From Chryseobacterium sp. SNU WT5 (GTDB taxonomy: Bacteria; Bacteroidota; Bacteroidia; Flavobacteriales; Weeksellaceae): a stretch of 64,000 nucleotides of DNA. Below the pieces are notes generated by a model, which ran no database searches, was not told the origin of the DNA, and saw only the letters and a list, made by a program, of their open reading frames with translations. The DNA lies in the NCBI RefSeq assembly GCF_007362475.1, contig NZ_CP041687.1, positions 62,001 to 126,000 on the forward strand. The letters run 5' to 3'. Both the position numbers and the translations under genes were made by a program. Positions 36,177 through 45,624 of this stretch are shown here, in pieces. Positions within the stretch are counted from its first letter, which is position 1. Each line of letters begins with the position of its first letter.

Positions 36177-36587
36177 ATGAACTACGAAGAAAAAATCCAA
36201 AATTCAGAAACCCGAGTTTTTAAAGTCGTTTTCCCCAATATTACAAATCACCATAATACGATGTTTGGTGGAACGGTGATGGAAATGATGGATGAAGTTG
36301 CTTTTATGACCGCTACCCGATTTGCAAGAAAATCATTTGTGACGGTAAGTTGTGACCGTATCGATTTCAAGAAACCTATTCCAGCAGATACTTTGGTAGA
36401 ATTAATTGGTCGCGTAAAATATGTAGGAAACTCAAGTTTAAAAGTAAACGTTGAAGTTTATGTTGAACAGATGTACGACGAAGTTAGAGAAAGAGCGGTG
36501 TCAGGTGATTTTACTTTGGTAGCAATTGGTCATGATAAAAAACCGATAAAAATCTTTGAAAAAGAAGATGCAAGCGAAATTAAATAA
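36177..36587 (+). CDS. Hotdog-fold acyl-CoA thioesterase
   Basis: The 136-residue hotdog protein is of the YciA/BACH type. TNHHNTMFGGTVMEMMDEVAFM (about 24-45) has the active-site Asn/His/Gly and Asp region, and FVTVSCDRIDFKKPIP is the second signature. Substrate chain length cannot be inferred. It is the only gene between the cobalamin-type riboswitch and a terminator at 36593, so it appears to be the riboswitch's sole target. Confidence 0.93.
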   Translation: MNYEEKIQNSETRVFKVVFPNITNHHNTMFGGTVMEMMDEVAFMTATRFARKSFVTVSCDRIDFKKPIPADTLVELIGRVKYVGNSSLKVNVEVYVEQMYDEVRERAVSGDFTLVAIGHDKKPIKIFEKEDASEIK

Positions 36588-36592
36588 CAGAA

Positions 36593-36618
36593 AAAATCCA
36601 CTATAAAGTGGATTTTTG
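36593..36618. terminator. Terminator after the thioesterase gene
   Basis: AAAATCCACT / AGTGGATTTT with a 4-nt loop, A-run before and T-run after. It can serve both converging genes. Confidence 0.9.
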
Positions 36619-36627
36619 GTTTCATAA

Positions 36628-36873
36628 TCAGATGTCGTCTTCCAGTGCTTGGTTTTTGTTATTTTCCCATGCCTCGTTATATGCTTTCTGTTGATTTTCC
36701 CATGCGTCAGGAGGAACTGCATTTTCAGCATACTTCCTATTTTTATTATCAACAATATCTTTTAGTTTTCTTTCTTCCGAAGAGTCATGACTAAGATCTT
36801 TCTCTTTTTGAACAGGAATGTTACGTTTCGAATTATCGATATCTTGTGCTATTTTATTTTTTGAATTTTCCAT
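36628..36873 (-). CDS. Small hydrophilic protein, unknown function
   Basis: The 81-residue protein is highly charged, has no signal peptide or membrane segment, and is probably disordered. ATG start at 36873 and a terminator 10 bp after its stop support expression. A wrong-frame reading overlaps it, but this frame has the more natural composition. No domain recognised. Confidence 0.6.
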   Translation of the reverse strand: MENSKNKIAQDIDNSKRNIPVQKEKDLSHDSSEERKLKDIVDNKNRKYAENAVPPDAWENQQKAYNEAWENNKNQALEDDI

Positions 36874-37098
36874 GATGTAAAGTTCTTAATGATTTACAGT
36901 GAAAATCACTCAAATACTGTTCCGAAAAAAATGTTTATTCTGACATCAACTTCCTCTACTTTAATAAACCGGTTTAGTAGAAAGAATTTCTGGATAGAAG
37001 TGCTAAAAAATAAAGATTTGTAAAAAAATACAGAATACATAGGCTTATAATTTGAAAATTTACTCCGCTCATCAAGAAATTTTGTTATTTTTTATTAT

Positions 37099-37106
37099 TA
37101 AATTTG
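37099..37106 (+). promoter_or_regulatory. ftsK -7 promoter element
   Basis: TAAATTTG 14 nt before the ATG at 37121. It lies after an in-frame upstream extension start (37052), so that extension cannot be translated from this transcript. Confidence 0.55.
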
Positions 37107-37120
37107 CCCACATTGATATT

Positions 37121-39580
37121 ATGGAAAAAGACACGAAAAAAAGACCGTCTAAAACGGCTGAGCACAACAAAACTCTCTCAAAACCACGTATATTTTTTGG
37201 CATTTTATTTCTTTTGATTTCGATTGTCGGACTGTTTTCTTTTATTTCCTATTTAATGAATTGGAAAGCAGATCAAAGCCAGGCCGGAACCATGTTGGAC
37301 AAAACGATAAAATCATCGAATATTTTCGGTAAAATCGGAGACTGGTTAGGAAATATTTTTATTTTTGAAAGCATTGGTATTGCAGCTTTTCTAGTTGCTT
37401 TTCTGTTTTTTGTTTGCGGTCTAATGATCTTAAAGAAAAATTATTTCAAACCCTGGAAAACAATCGGTCATTCTTTATTCTTTATCTGCTGGCTCCCAAT
37501 TTTAATGGGTGCGGTAACTAACGGCCAAGGCGTTCTAAGTGGCGTGTATGGTTTCCAAATTATGGATTTCCTAAACTCTGTAATAGGAACTGCTGGACTT
37601 TGGTTGGTAATTTTGGTAAGTATAGGTTTATATTTTATTCTCGAATTCAATCTTAATCCATCAAACATCAGATCGAAGATGAATGAATTGAATGATAAAA
37701 CAATAGGACGTGTTAAAGGAATCCTCCCCAATTCATCGGAAAATTTGGAGACTGATGACGAACTGGAAGATGCCGTAAATTCTGCAGAAGAAAAAATAAC
37801 AGTAATCGATCATTCTATTCCTCAAACATTAGTTGAAAATTCTACTGAACTAAAACTCAATCAGGAAATCGAACCTATTCAAACTCCTAACAAAACATCA
37901 TTTGAACCCGCTGATGAGGCTGCTTCGATATCATTGGTACCTTCAACAACTGCTTTCAATGAAAATGAAGTTAAAGTAGATGACATTAATTTTAAAGTAG
38001 AAGTTGCAAAAACAGTCGATATTCTTGATGAAAGTGATAAAAAGTCACAAGAACTGGTTGATAAACACGGTTATTACGATCATAAATTAGAACTGGCGAA
38101 ATTTCAAATGCCAACCATTGATCTACTTCATGATTATGGAAACGAAGAAATTTACGTAAATAAAGAAGAATTAGAAGAAAATAAGAATAAGATTGTCGGT
38201 CTTCTAAAGAACTTCAATGTTGGTATTGCTGAAATTAAAGCAACCATAGGACCCACCGTTACCCTTTATGAAATTGTTCCGGAAGCCGGAATTCGAGTGG
38301 CTTCTATTAAAAAACTGCAAGATGATATTGCCTTGAACCTTTCTGCACTGGGTATTCGAATTATTGCGCCGATGCCGGGAAAAGGAACGATCGGTATAGA
38401 AGTACCAAGAAAAAATCCTTCTATGGTTTCTATGAGAAGTGTGATCGCTTCCCAAAAATTTCAAAATACCGATATGGATTTGCCAGTAGTGTTTGGTAAG
38501 ACAATTTCTAATGAAATCTTCATGGCAGATCTAGCGAAAATGCCTCACTTGTTGATGGCAGGTGCAACTGGCCAAGGTAAATCTGTTGGGATCAATGCTA
38601 TTTTGACTTCGCTTCTTTATAAAAAACATCCAAGTGAGTTGAAATTTGTAATGGTTGATCCAAAGAAAGTAGAACTTTCTCTGTATTCAAAAATTGAAAG
38701 ACACTATTTAGCAAAACTTCCAGACGGTGAAGATGCCATTATTACGGACACGCACAAAGTGATCAACACGTTGAATTCTCTTTGTATTGAGATGGATCAG
38801 CGGTATGATTTGCTAAAAAATGCGTTCTGTAAAAACATCAAAGAATACAACAAGAAATTCTCAGAAAGAAAATTAAATCCTGAAAATGGCCACCGATACT
38901 TACCATATATCGTGCTGGTTGTTGATGAGTTCGCAGATTTAATTATGACAGCAGGAAAAGAAGTAGAACTTCCTATTGCAAGGTTAGCCCAATTGGCAAG
39001 AGCTGTAGGTATTCACTTAATTGTAGCTACGCAAAGACCTTCTGTAAATGTAATTACAGGAATGATTAAAGCTAATTTTCCAGCTAGAGCTGCCTTTCGT
39101 GTAATTTCTAGTGTAGATTCCCGTACGATTTTGGATTCACCGGGCGCTGATCAGTTGATTGGGAAAGGTGATATGCTGTACTTTAACGGTAATGAAATTA
39201 TGCGTCTGCAATGTGCATTTGTTGACACTCCTGAAGTGGAAAAAATCGCTGAATTTATTGGAGAGCAAAAAGGATATTCTAGTGCATTTATGCTTCCTGA
39301 ATATTCTGCGGATGATACAGCTTCTACCGTAGGTGCGTTTGACCCTAACGAGAAAGACGTTCTTTTTGAAGATGCTGCCAGAATAATCGTTTCAACACAA
39401 CAAGGTTCTACTTCTATGCTACAACGACAATTGAAATTAGGATACAATCGCGCAGGAAGAATTATGGATCAACTGGAAGCGAGCGGAATTGTAGGCGGAT
39501 TTAATGGTGCAAAAGCAAGAGAGGTTCAGATTTCTGATCTCAACTCTTTGGAACAGTTTTTGGAAGAATTGCGAAAGTAA
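37121..39580 (+). CDS. ftsK: DNA translocase FtsK
   Basis: Pumps DNA at the septum for chromosome segregation. 819 residues from ATG 37121, chosen because the TAAATTTG box sits inside the longer reading. Four N-terminal membrane helices lie in about 25-185, a linker runs to about 320, then the motor: Walker A GATGQGKSVG, MVDPKKVEL, Walker B YIVLVVDEFADL, ATQRPSVNVITG and ISSVDSRTILDSPGADQL. The C-terminal gamma winged helix is QRQLKLGYNRAGRIMDQLE. It is followed 63 bp later by lolA. Confidence 0.96.
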   Translation: MEKDTKKRPSKTAEHNKTLSKPRIFFGILFLLISIVGLFSFISYLMNWKADQSQAGTMLDKTIKSSNIFGKIGDWLGNIFIFESIGIAAFLVAFLFFVCGLMILKKNYFKPWKTIGHSLFFICWLPILMGAVTNGQGVLSGVYGFQIMDFLNSVIGTAGLWLVILVSIGLYFILEFNLNPSNIRSKMNELNDKTIGRVKGILPNSSENLETDDELEDAVNSAEEKITVIDHSIPQTLVENSTELKLNQEIEPIQTPNKTSFEPADEAASISLVPSTTAFNENEVKVDDINFKVEVAKTVDILDESDKKSQELVDKHGYYDHKLELAKFQMPTIDLLHDYGNEEIYVNKEELEENKNKIVGLLKNFNVGIAEIKATIGPTVTLYEIVPEAGIRVASIKKLQDDIALNLSALGIRIIAPMPGKGTIGIEVPRKNPSMVSMRSVIASQKFQNTDMDLPVVFGKTISNEIFMADLAKMPHLLMAGATGQGKSVGINAILTSLLYKKHPSELKFVMVDPKKVELSLYSKIERHYLAKLPDGEDAIITDTHKVINTLNSLCIEMDQRYDLLKNAFCKNIKEYNKKFSERKLNPENGHRYLPYIVLVVDEFADLIMTAGKEVELPIARLAQLARAVGIHLIVATQRPSVNVITGMIKANFPARAAFRVISSVDSRTILDSPGADQLIGKGDMLYFNGNEIMRLQCAFVDTPEVEKIAEFIGEQKGYSSAFMLPEYSADDTASTVGAFDPNEKDVLFEDAARIIVSTQQGSTSMLQRQLKLGYNRAGRIMDQLEASGIVGGFNGAKAREVQISDLNSLEQFLEELRK

Positions 39581-39643
39581 TTTTAAATCTTAAACAATAG
39601 TTTAACTTTAGATTAATTAATTCATCCAAAAAATAAAGAACAA

Positions 39644-40288
39644 ATGAACTTATTAAAAAAAATATCCCTTGGACTTTTAGTTGTTGCAACAACTGCAAGT
39701 TTTTCTGCTCAGAAGATTGATGCAAAAGCAAAAACAATCTTAGATGCGGTGGCTTCCAACTATAAAAGTAAAAATAATGTCTATTTTAAATTTGTTTTCG
39801 GTACAGGCACGGGTAAAAAAGTAACGAAGACCGAACCTGGCATTTTCTACTCTGCTAAAGATAAGTACAAGTTAAAAATCATGGGTACTGAGCAAATTTT
39901 TGACGGGAACAAAATCTACAATATTTCTGAAGAAGATCAAGAAATTACAGTTGCGAAACCAACCGGAAGCGAGCAAATGTTCTCACCCTTAAATTATATT
40001 GAAGAGTATAAAAAAGGCTACAATGTTAAGTATGTTGGTAAGCTAAATGTAAATGGTGTAAACTCAGATTATATTAAGTTGACTCCTGTGAAAAAAAACG
40101 GGGTTAAGGAAGTTAACTTATTTGTGAATTCAGCTAATAAACAACTTGTAAAAGTTGAACAATTCAGTGATGATAATACGGTATCTGTAATTGCTATCAG
40201 TAATTATAAGGATAACCAAAAATTAAGTCCTACAATGTTTGCCTTCGATAAAGATAATTATAAAAATTATTTTGTTACCGAACTTTAG
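39644..40288 (+). CDS. lolA: LolA-like outer-membrane lipoprotein carrier protein
   Basis: The 214-residue periplasmic chaperone that ferries lipoproteins, or a close relative. Signal peptide KKISLGLLVVATTASFSAQ; then AKTILDAVASNYKSKNNVYFKF, PGIFYSAKDKYKLKIMG, QIFDGNKIYNISEEDQEI and a C-terminal segment DKDNYKNYFVTEL. It fits LolA of Bacteroidota. It lies between ftsK and lptG, both envelope genes. Confidence 0.88.
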   Translation: MNLLKKISLGLLVVATTASFSAQKIDAKAKTILDAVASNYKSKNNVYFKFVFGTGTGKKVTKTEPGIFYSAKDKYKLKIMGTEQIFDGNKIYNISEEDQEITVAKPTGSEQMFSPLNYIEEYKKGYNVKYVGKLNVNGVNSDYIKLTPVKKNGVKEVNLFVNSANKQLVKVEQFSDDNTVSVIAISNYKDNQKLSPTMFAFDKDNYKNYFVTEL

Positions 40289-40308
40289 AAAGAATACAAT
40301 CAGTTTAG

Positions 40309-40342
40309 AAAGTCGCAATGTGAAAACATTGTGACTTTTTTT
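40309..40342 (+). terminator. Intrinsic terminator between lolA and lptG
   Basis: AAGTCGCAATGT-GAAA-ACATTGTGACTT followed by a T-run that runs to 2 bp before the lptG -7 element. Confidence 0.88.
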
Positions 40343-40344
40343 GG

Positions 40345-40352
40345 TAAATTTG
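40345..40352 (+). promoter_or_regulatory. lptG -7 promoter element, leaderless layout
   Basis: TAAATTTG then AACC and the ATG at 40357. The element begins right after the lolA terminator, which supports a separate, leaderless lptG transcript. Confidence 0.6.
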
Positions 40353-40356
40353 AACC

Positions 40357-41811
40357 ATGATAAAAAAACTTGACGGTTACGTCATTAAAACTTTTTTCGG
40401 CCCTTTTCTTTTCATTTTCAGCGTGCTGTTTTTCATCTTTGTGGTGAATATCATCTGGATCCGGCTGGCTCAGTTTACGGGCAAAGGGTTAAGTTATTGG
40501 GAAATATTGAAATTGCTTTCCTATTTGTCGGCAATTGTCGTTCAGCTTGTTTTACCTTTAACTATTCTTCTATCCTCCATTATGACCTTCGGTGATTTTG
40601 GAGAACGGTACGAGCTTGCTGCGATGAAAGCTGCTGGAATCTCGTTAACTAGAGTTATGTTACCGTTGTTTATTACCACATTATTCTTTTCTATTCTTTT
40701 ATTCTTCTTCTCTAATAATATTACACCCGATTTCCAGCGTAAAGCTAAGAATATGCTGTACAATATTGCAGCAACCAAACCCGCACTTAATTTTACACCT
40801 GGTCAGTTTATTCAACAGATTCCAGGGTATAGTGTGAAATTTGACAAAATTTCAGGGGAAAATGGAGAAGATCTTACTGGAGTTTTTATTAGAAAAATGG
40901 CTACTTCCTATGATGATCAACAGTCTATTATTGCGGAGAAAGGAAAATTTGTTCCTGCAACTAATCCAAACTATTTAAAATTAGTTTTGTTTAATGGCCA
41001 TATTTATGAAGATCAACTTAACAGTACAGATTATAATCAAAGATTAAAGCAACCGGATCAGGCGGTAAAATTCGACACGCTGGTTTCCCATTTTAACATT
41101 TCAGAAATAATTGATAAGGCGCTAGAAGCTGAAAAAATAACAGATGACTACTCTTTTCAAAATGTAGTTCAACTTAATAAAACCATCGCAAACGCTAAAA
41201 AAAGTAATAAAGAAATATTAGATAATATTAATTATGAGCTGATAAGTCAGACTAATAATTATGTAAGTCACGTGGATAAAGTGCCTAATAAAAAATTAAT
41301 TGCTGCTCCTCTAAAAATCGATACCATTAAGTTGTTAAAAAAGCAGGAAATGCTTCTTTCAGCATTTAATAAAATTGAAAATATAAAAGTTTCTACTACA
41401 GGAAAAGATCCACAAATAAAAGATATGCATGCCTATTTTTCGAGGGTTATTATGTATCAACAGCGTATTTTTGCCTACTCTGTTACCTGTATTATCTTTT
41501 TTCTAATTGGCGCCAGCTTAGGTTCTATTATTCGCAAAGGTGGTTTAGGTTTACCGGTTGTGATTGCAATCTTTATTTTTATACTATTTTATTTACTAAA
41601 CTTAACGGCAGAAAACATTGCCTGGGCAGGAAATATGGATCCGTATCTGGCTGCTTGGCTACCAAACTTAGTTCTTTTCCCGTTCGGAATATGGCTTACT
41701 TATAAAGCGCTTACAGATTCTCAGCTATTCGACATTGAAAAGTATAAAAAACTACTGAAACCAGTTATCAATAAATTCACGAAGAATAAGGAACATGAGC
41801 GCTACCGATAA
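40357..41811 (+). CDS. lptG: LptF/LptG-family permease
   Basis: Inner-membrane permease subunit of the lipopolysaccharide transport machine (with LptB). 484 residues: N-terminal membrane helices to about 115, a large extracytoplasmic domain (about 130-370), then three C-terminal helices. The YjgP/YjgQ signature ERYELAAMKAAGISLTRVMLP is at about 86-106. Its length exceeds E. coli LptG (about 360) because of the larger central domain, usual for Bacteroidota. LptF and LptG are hard to tell apart here. Confidence 0.9.
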   Translation: MIKKLDGYVIKTFFGPFLFIFSVLFFIFVVNIIWIRLAQFTGKGLSYWEILKLLSYLSAIVVQLVLPLTILLSSIMTFGDFGERYELAAMKAAGISLTRVMLPLFITTLFFSILLFFFSNNITPDFQRKAKNMLYNIAATKPALNFTPGQFIQQIPGYSVKFDKISGENGEDLTGVFIRKMATSYDDQQSIIAEKGKFVPATNPNYLKLVLFNGHIYEDQLNSTDYNQRLKQPDQAVKFDTLVSHFNISEIIDKALEAEKITDDYSFQNVVQLNKTIANAKKSNKEILDNINYELISQTNNYVSHVDKVPNKKLIAAPLKIDTIKLLKKQEMLLSAFNKIENIKVSTTGKDPQIKDMHAYFSRVIMYQQRIFAYSVTCIIFFLIGASLGSIIRKGGLGLPVVIAIFIFILFYLLNLTAENIAWAGNMDPYLAAWLPNLVLFPFGIWLTYKALTDSQLFDIEKYKKLLKPVINKFTKNKEHERYR

Positions 41812-41870
41812 AAGGTATATAATAACTTATATCATTCGTGTTCCAACATTCTGAATTAACTGTAATGATC

Positions 41871-41911
41871 AAAAAAGGTTTATTGACTATTCAATAAACC
41901 TTTTTTTTAAT
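41871..41911. terminator. Terminator between lptG and the peroxidase gene
   Basis: A 16-bp perfect stem (41871-41886 with 41891-41906) with loop CTAT, A-run and T-run on each side. It is bidirectional. Confidence 0.95.
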
Positions 41912-41948
41912 TAATAAAGCAGGGATAAAATATCCTTACGTAAACTTT

Positions 41949-42524
41949 TTATTTTAAATATTTGGTAATAGATTCACTTGTTGGTTTTGTCGTACTAATG
42001 AAAGAATCAATTAAGTTTCCGTTTTCATCGATCAAAAACTTAGTGAAATTCCAAAGGATTGCAGTGTTCTTTACACCATTCAATTCTTTTTTAGTCAAAA
42101 ATTTAAATATTGGTGCAGTATCATCTCCTTTTACAGAAACTTTAGCAGCCATTGGAAATGTTACTCCAAAATTCTTTTCACAGAAAGCACCGATTTCTTT
42201 ATTTGTTCCTGGTTCCTGACCACCAAAATTATTTGCTGGAAAACCTACGATTACCAATTTTTCAGGATAATCTTTGGATAGTTTTTCCAGGTCTGCATAT
42301 TGTGGAGTGAATCCGCATTCGGAAGCGGTATTTACAACTAAAATCTTTTTGCCTTTGAAATCAGCAAAATTAATCTCTCCTCCATCTAATCCTTCAACTT
42401 TATAGTCGTATATCGTTTTGTTCATATTCTCAGTAACTTTTGCCTGCGAATTTTCGCTTTTTTGGTTTTTACAACTTAGTAGGACTGCACCAGCTGTCAG
42501 TAAGAGTACTATAATTTTTTTCAT
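41949..42524 (-). CDS. Glutathione-peroxidase-family lipoprotein
   Basis: A 191-residue thiol peroxidase with an N-terminal lipobox (AVLLSC). Catalytic block NTASECGFTPQYADLEKL with the peroxidatic Cys (not selenocysteine), then VGFPANNFGGQEPG and a resolving-Cys candidate in GAFCEKNFGV, and LWNFTKFLID. With a bacillithiol system nearby, the reductant is more likely thioredoxin than glutathione (inference). Predicted to sit in the periplasm, bound to a membrane. Confidence 0.92.
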   Translation of the reverse strand: MKKIIVLLLTAGAVLLSCKNQKSENSQAKVTENMNKTIYDYKVEGLDGGEINFADFKGKKILVVNTASECGFTPQYADLEKLSKDYPEKLVIVGFPANNFGGQEPGTNKEIGAFCEKNFGVTFPMAAKVSVKGDDTAPIFKFLTKKELNGVKNTAILWNFTKFLIDENGNLIDSFISTTKPTSESITKYLK

Positions 42525-42529
42525 TGCTT

Positions 42530-43192
42530 CTAAAATTTGAATATATTATTTGGCAATACCTTATTACTTTCTATTTTATTTAAAATCATCAAATAATCAC
42601 TATCTTTTTTAGGAGATGAAGATTCAATTCTGAAAGGCATTATAAGACTACCTACTGCTTTATAATCTGAATAGTTTAAAGTCTCCTCTTTTTTAATCTC
42701 TTTCAAAACCATATACGTTTTTGCATCAAAGAAATAAATGGTCTTATTAACATTTTTGGTTAACTCTACCTTATGGCAGTAAATATCCCCTACCTTTTCT
42801 TTACCCAAATATTTTGCGTCAAACCCTTTGCTGTCCCAATCGATAAAATCATTATCAAAACTTTCCGCATTATAATCTGGATATTCCTGAAGTTTATTTG
42901 TTGCGTAGTTCATGGCATATCCCTTCTTACCATCATAACCTTCTACAGCCATTTCTTTTTTCCCAATTGTAATTACGGTTTTGGTAAGGTTAGGTCTTTG
43001 CTGATATATTTTGATTGGATAAACATCATTGATACCAAGGGTAACTTTACCTTGCAAGACAACTGAATTTAAGAGTTTCCAATTGGTTAACCCTCCTGAT
43101 AATTCTATGTTTTTGTCAATAATCTCCTTAGCTGTTTGGGCTGAAAGGAAAAAACTCAACCCTAAGGCAAATACTAAAAATAACTTTTTCAT
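42530..43192 (-). CDS. Secreted LolA-like protein, unknown function
   Basis: The 220-residue protein has a clear signal peptide (KKLFLVFALGLSFFLSAQ). The body, from AKEIIDKNIELSGGLTNWK onward, resembles outer-membrane lipoprotein-sorting (LolA/LolB-like) proteins of Bacteroidota, including DGKKGYAMNYATNK and FFDAKTYMVLKEIKK. Its stop is 5 bp before the peroxidase lipoprotein gene, so the two probably share a transcript. Confidence 0.75.
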   Translation of the reverse strand: MKKLFLVFALGLSFFLSAQTAKEIIDKNIELSGGLTNWKLLNSVVLQGKVTLGINDVYPIKIYQQRPNLTKTVITIGKKEMAVEGYDGKKGYAMNYATNKLQEYPDYNAESFDNDFIDWDSKGFDAKYLGKEKVGDIYCHKVELTKNVNKTIYFFDAKTYMVLKEIKKEETLNYSDYKAVGSLIMPFRIESSSPKKDSDYLMILNKIESNKVLPNNIFKF

Positions 43193-43369
43193 ATACTTAC
43201 ATTGCGCACTACAGACGCTCTTTCTTACATTAATTTTTTATTTAATAGTGCTCTAAACGAACAATACTCAAATATATACCTTTTGAAATGAAATGTTGCT
43301 GACTTTAGTTATGCTAATCACTATATTCTATCAGACTACTAATTGACCGACGGTGAAAAAATTATTCAA

Positions 43370-44116
43370 TCAAATTTCAGTATCCTTCAAAAGCATTCTT
43401 GCCTTCTCCAGATCTTCAGGAACATCAATCCCTACCCCGACAAAATCCGTTTCTATCATTTTGATTTTCATGCCATATTCCAAATACCTTATGCATTCAA
43501 TCTTTTCGGCTATTTCTAACGGTTTCATTTGCAATCTCGCGAAATTAAGCAACGCCTTTCTCCTAAAAGCATAAACGCCAATATGCTTAAAATATTTCGT
43601 TTCTATTTTGGTCTCCCTCGAAAATGGAATTGTTGAACGGCTGAAATAGAGTGCAAAACCTTGGTTATCCGTAATAACTTTAACATTATTGGGATTATCT
43701 ATCTCTTTGATATCCTTTAAATTTATTTTTAACGAAGCTAAGGAAATCTGCTCATCATCATCATGATTAAAAACAGAAATAAGCTCCTTTAAAGGTTCGG
43801 TTTTGAGAAAAGGTTCGTCACCCTGAACATTTACGACGATATCACAATCAATATTTTCGACTGCTTCTGCAATTCGGTCACTTCCTGTTTCATGCTCACC
43901 AGTCATCACTACACTTCCCCCAATACTCTTAATTTCATTAAAAATAATCTCAGAATCTGTAGCTACGAGAACTTCGCTAAAAAGTTTTGTTTCTACTACA
44001 TTTTGATATGTTGTTGCAATAACTGTTTTCTCACCTAAAATCTCCATTAATTTACCAGGAAATCGGCTAGCCTGATAGCGGGCAGGAATAACTGCGATTA
44101 TTTTTAATTTTTTCAA
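43370..44116 (-). CDS. kdsB: 3-deoxy-manno-octulosonate cytidylyltransferase
   Basis: Activates Kdo as CMP-Kdo for lipopolysaccharide core synthesis. 248 residues. Marks: [16 protein letters not shown] (7-22), [35 protein letters not shown] (about 96-104), and the C-terminal [14 protein letters not shown] and [14 protein letters not shown]. The aminotransferase gene lies 15 bp upstream. Confidence 0.95.
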   Translation of the reverse strand: MKKLKIIAVIPARYQASRFPGKLMEILGEKTVIATTYQNVVETKLFSEVLVATDSEIIFNEIKSIGGSVVMTGEHETGSDRIAEAVENIDCDIVVNVQGDEPFLKTEPLKELISVFNHDDDEQISLASLKINLKDIKEIDNPNNVKVITDNQGFALYFSRSTIPFSRETKIETKYFKHIGVYAFRRKALLNFARLQMKPLEIAEKIECIRYLEYGMKIKMIETDFVGVGIDVPEDLEKARMLLKDTEI

Positions 44117-44131
44117 TCTGGTAAAAACGGT

Positions 44132-45385
44132 TTATGATAATTTTTTCAAGGCTTGGCCTAATCGAGGCAGCACATTTTTTATTTCATCTAAAGAAACTCC
44201 CCCAACTGAAGCACGGAACCAAGGCATTTCCCGCGAATTACCAAAAGCAGAGAAGGGAACTAAGGCAATACCAGCTTCTTCAATAAAATAAAAAACAACA
44301 TCAGAAGAATCTTTTAACAACTTACCATCAGGGGTAGTTTTGCCGATATAATCCATCTTAATGGTTAAATATAATGCACCCATTGGCTGGATACTTTCAA
44401 CAGCAAAACCTTGATTTTTAAGATTTTGAATTCCTTCGTGTAGAACCGTAAGACTGTTAGCAATTTCCCCTTTAAATTTATTTACAAAAGCATCAACCTC
44501 TTTGGGGTGGTTAAGCAAGACCGCTACGGCTTCCTGTTCAGGTTTTGGCGCCCAAGCTCCAACATGTCCAAGCAAAGCTTTCATTTTGTCAATAATTAAC
44601 GATGGACCAAAACTCCACCCTACACGAACTCCGGTTGCTGCGAAACATTTAGAAGCGCCATCAATATAAATGGTATACTCTTTCAATTCCGGAAATAAAG
44701 AAACCGGATCAAAGTGATCACCACCAAAAGTAAGCATCGCATAAATCTGATCATACATCAGATACAAAGGTTTTTCGTCTTCACCTCTACTTTTATTTTC
44801 TTCGATAATAAGTTTACAGATCTCTGATAACTGCTCCTTGGTGAACATGGTTCCTGTTGGATTTAAAGGAGAGCAAAGCGCGATCAATACAGCACCTTTC
44901 AAATGTGGTCGTAGTTCTTCTGCAGTTGGTAAAAAGTTATTGGATTGTGACGTTTCAATCTCTACTTTTTGAGCTTCAGTCAAATAGGCATAATGATTAT
45001 TATTCCATGAAGGTACTGGATAAATTACTTTCTCATCAGCATCCACTATTGTTTTAAATACCGCATAAATCAATGGTCGGGAACCACCAGCTACTAATAC
45101 TTCATTTTCTGAATAATCCAGATTCCATCTGTTTTTAATATCACTGGAAATTGCCTGTCTTAAAGATAAAAGGCCATTTGCCGGCGGATAATTTGTTAAG
45201 TTATTCTTATACGCTTTGGTGATTTCTTCTTTTAAAAGATCAGGAATAGGATAAATGTTGGAGTTAAGATCTCCAATAGTTAAATTGGCAATTTCTGCTC
45301 CCTTTGACTTAAGGTCATTTACATGATTTCCAATTTTGATAATTTCGGAACCTACCAGATTCGCGGCTAGTTTAGATACTTTCAT
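44132..45385 (-). CDS. PLP-dependent aminotransferase, class I/II
   Basis: The 417-residue fold-type I enzyme has YPPANGLLSLRQAI, CSPLNPTGTMF, the aspartate of LYLMYDQIYAM that contacts the PLP ring nitrogen, and the Schiff-base lysine in IDGASKCFAATGVRVGWSFG (about 242-261). It most resembles aspartate/aromatic aminotransferases. The exact substrate is not clear, though a role in tyrosine or phenylalanine synthesis is plausible. A TACATTTG box on the minus strand (45440-45447) may be its promoter. Confidence 0.9.
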   Translation of the reverse strand: MKVSKLAANLVGSEIIKIGNHVNDLKSKGAEIANLTIGDLNSNIYPIPDLLKEEITKAYKNNLTNYPPANGLLSLRQAISSDIKNRWNLDYSENEVLVAGGSRPLIYAVFKTIVDADEKVIYPVPSWNNNHYAYLTEAQKVEIETSQSNNFLPTAEELRPHLKGAVLIALCSPLNPTGTMFTKEQLSEICKLIIEENKSRGEDEKPLYLMYDQIYAMLTFGGDHFDPVSLFPELKEYTIYIDGASKCFAATGVRVGWSFGPSLIIDKMKALLGHVGAWAPKPEQEAVAVLLNHPKEVDAFVNKFKGEIANSLTVLHEGIQNLKNQGFAVESIQPMGALYLTIKMDYIGKTTPDGKLLKDSSDVVFYFIEEAGIALVPFSAFGNSREMPWFRASVGGVSLDEIKNVLPRLGQALKKLS

Positions 45386-45624
45386 AGATATGTTTTATTA
45401 ATGCTGATAAGGCGAATTAATGAGCACCTTAATCGGTATCAAATGTACAAATTTTTGGTAAATTTTGGTATTCGTCATTGAAAAATTATCGTATTACTCC
45501 TTAATCCGCGGTTGATATAACCAAGGCTAAAATACTTTTGCTAAATATAGAATCTGGAATAATATTTTACTTTTTTACCCCTGGGTTGTCGTTGTAAAGA
45601 GACATTGTCAAATTTATTTTAATT

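Noticed and set aside
36501-36755. Open frame on the - strand overlapping both the thioesterase gene and the small hydrophilic gene
   Set aside because: It spans a strong terminator and the 3' end of a well-supported gene on the other strand.
37052-37120. Extended start of ftsK
   Set aside because: A TAAATTTG -7 box lies inside this stretch, so it is upstream of the transcript start; ATG 37121 follows it properly.
40345-40352. The lptG -7 box as a chance match inside the lolA terminator
   Set aside because: Considered, but the exact TAAATTTG and 4-nt spacing repeat at several other genes, so it is kept as a weak promoter call.
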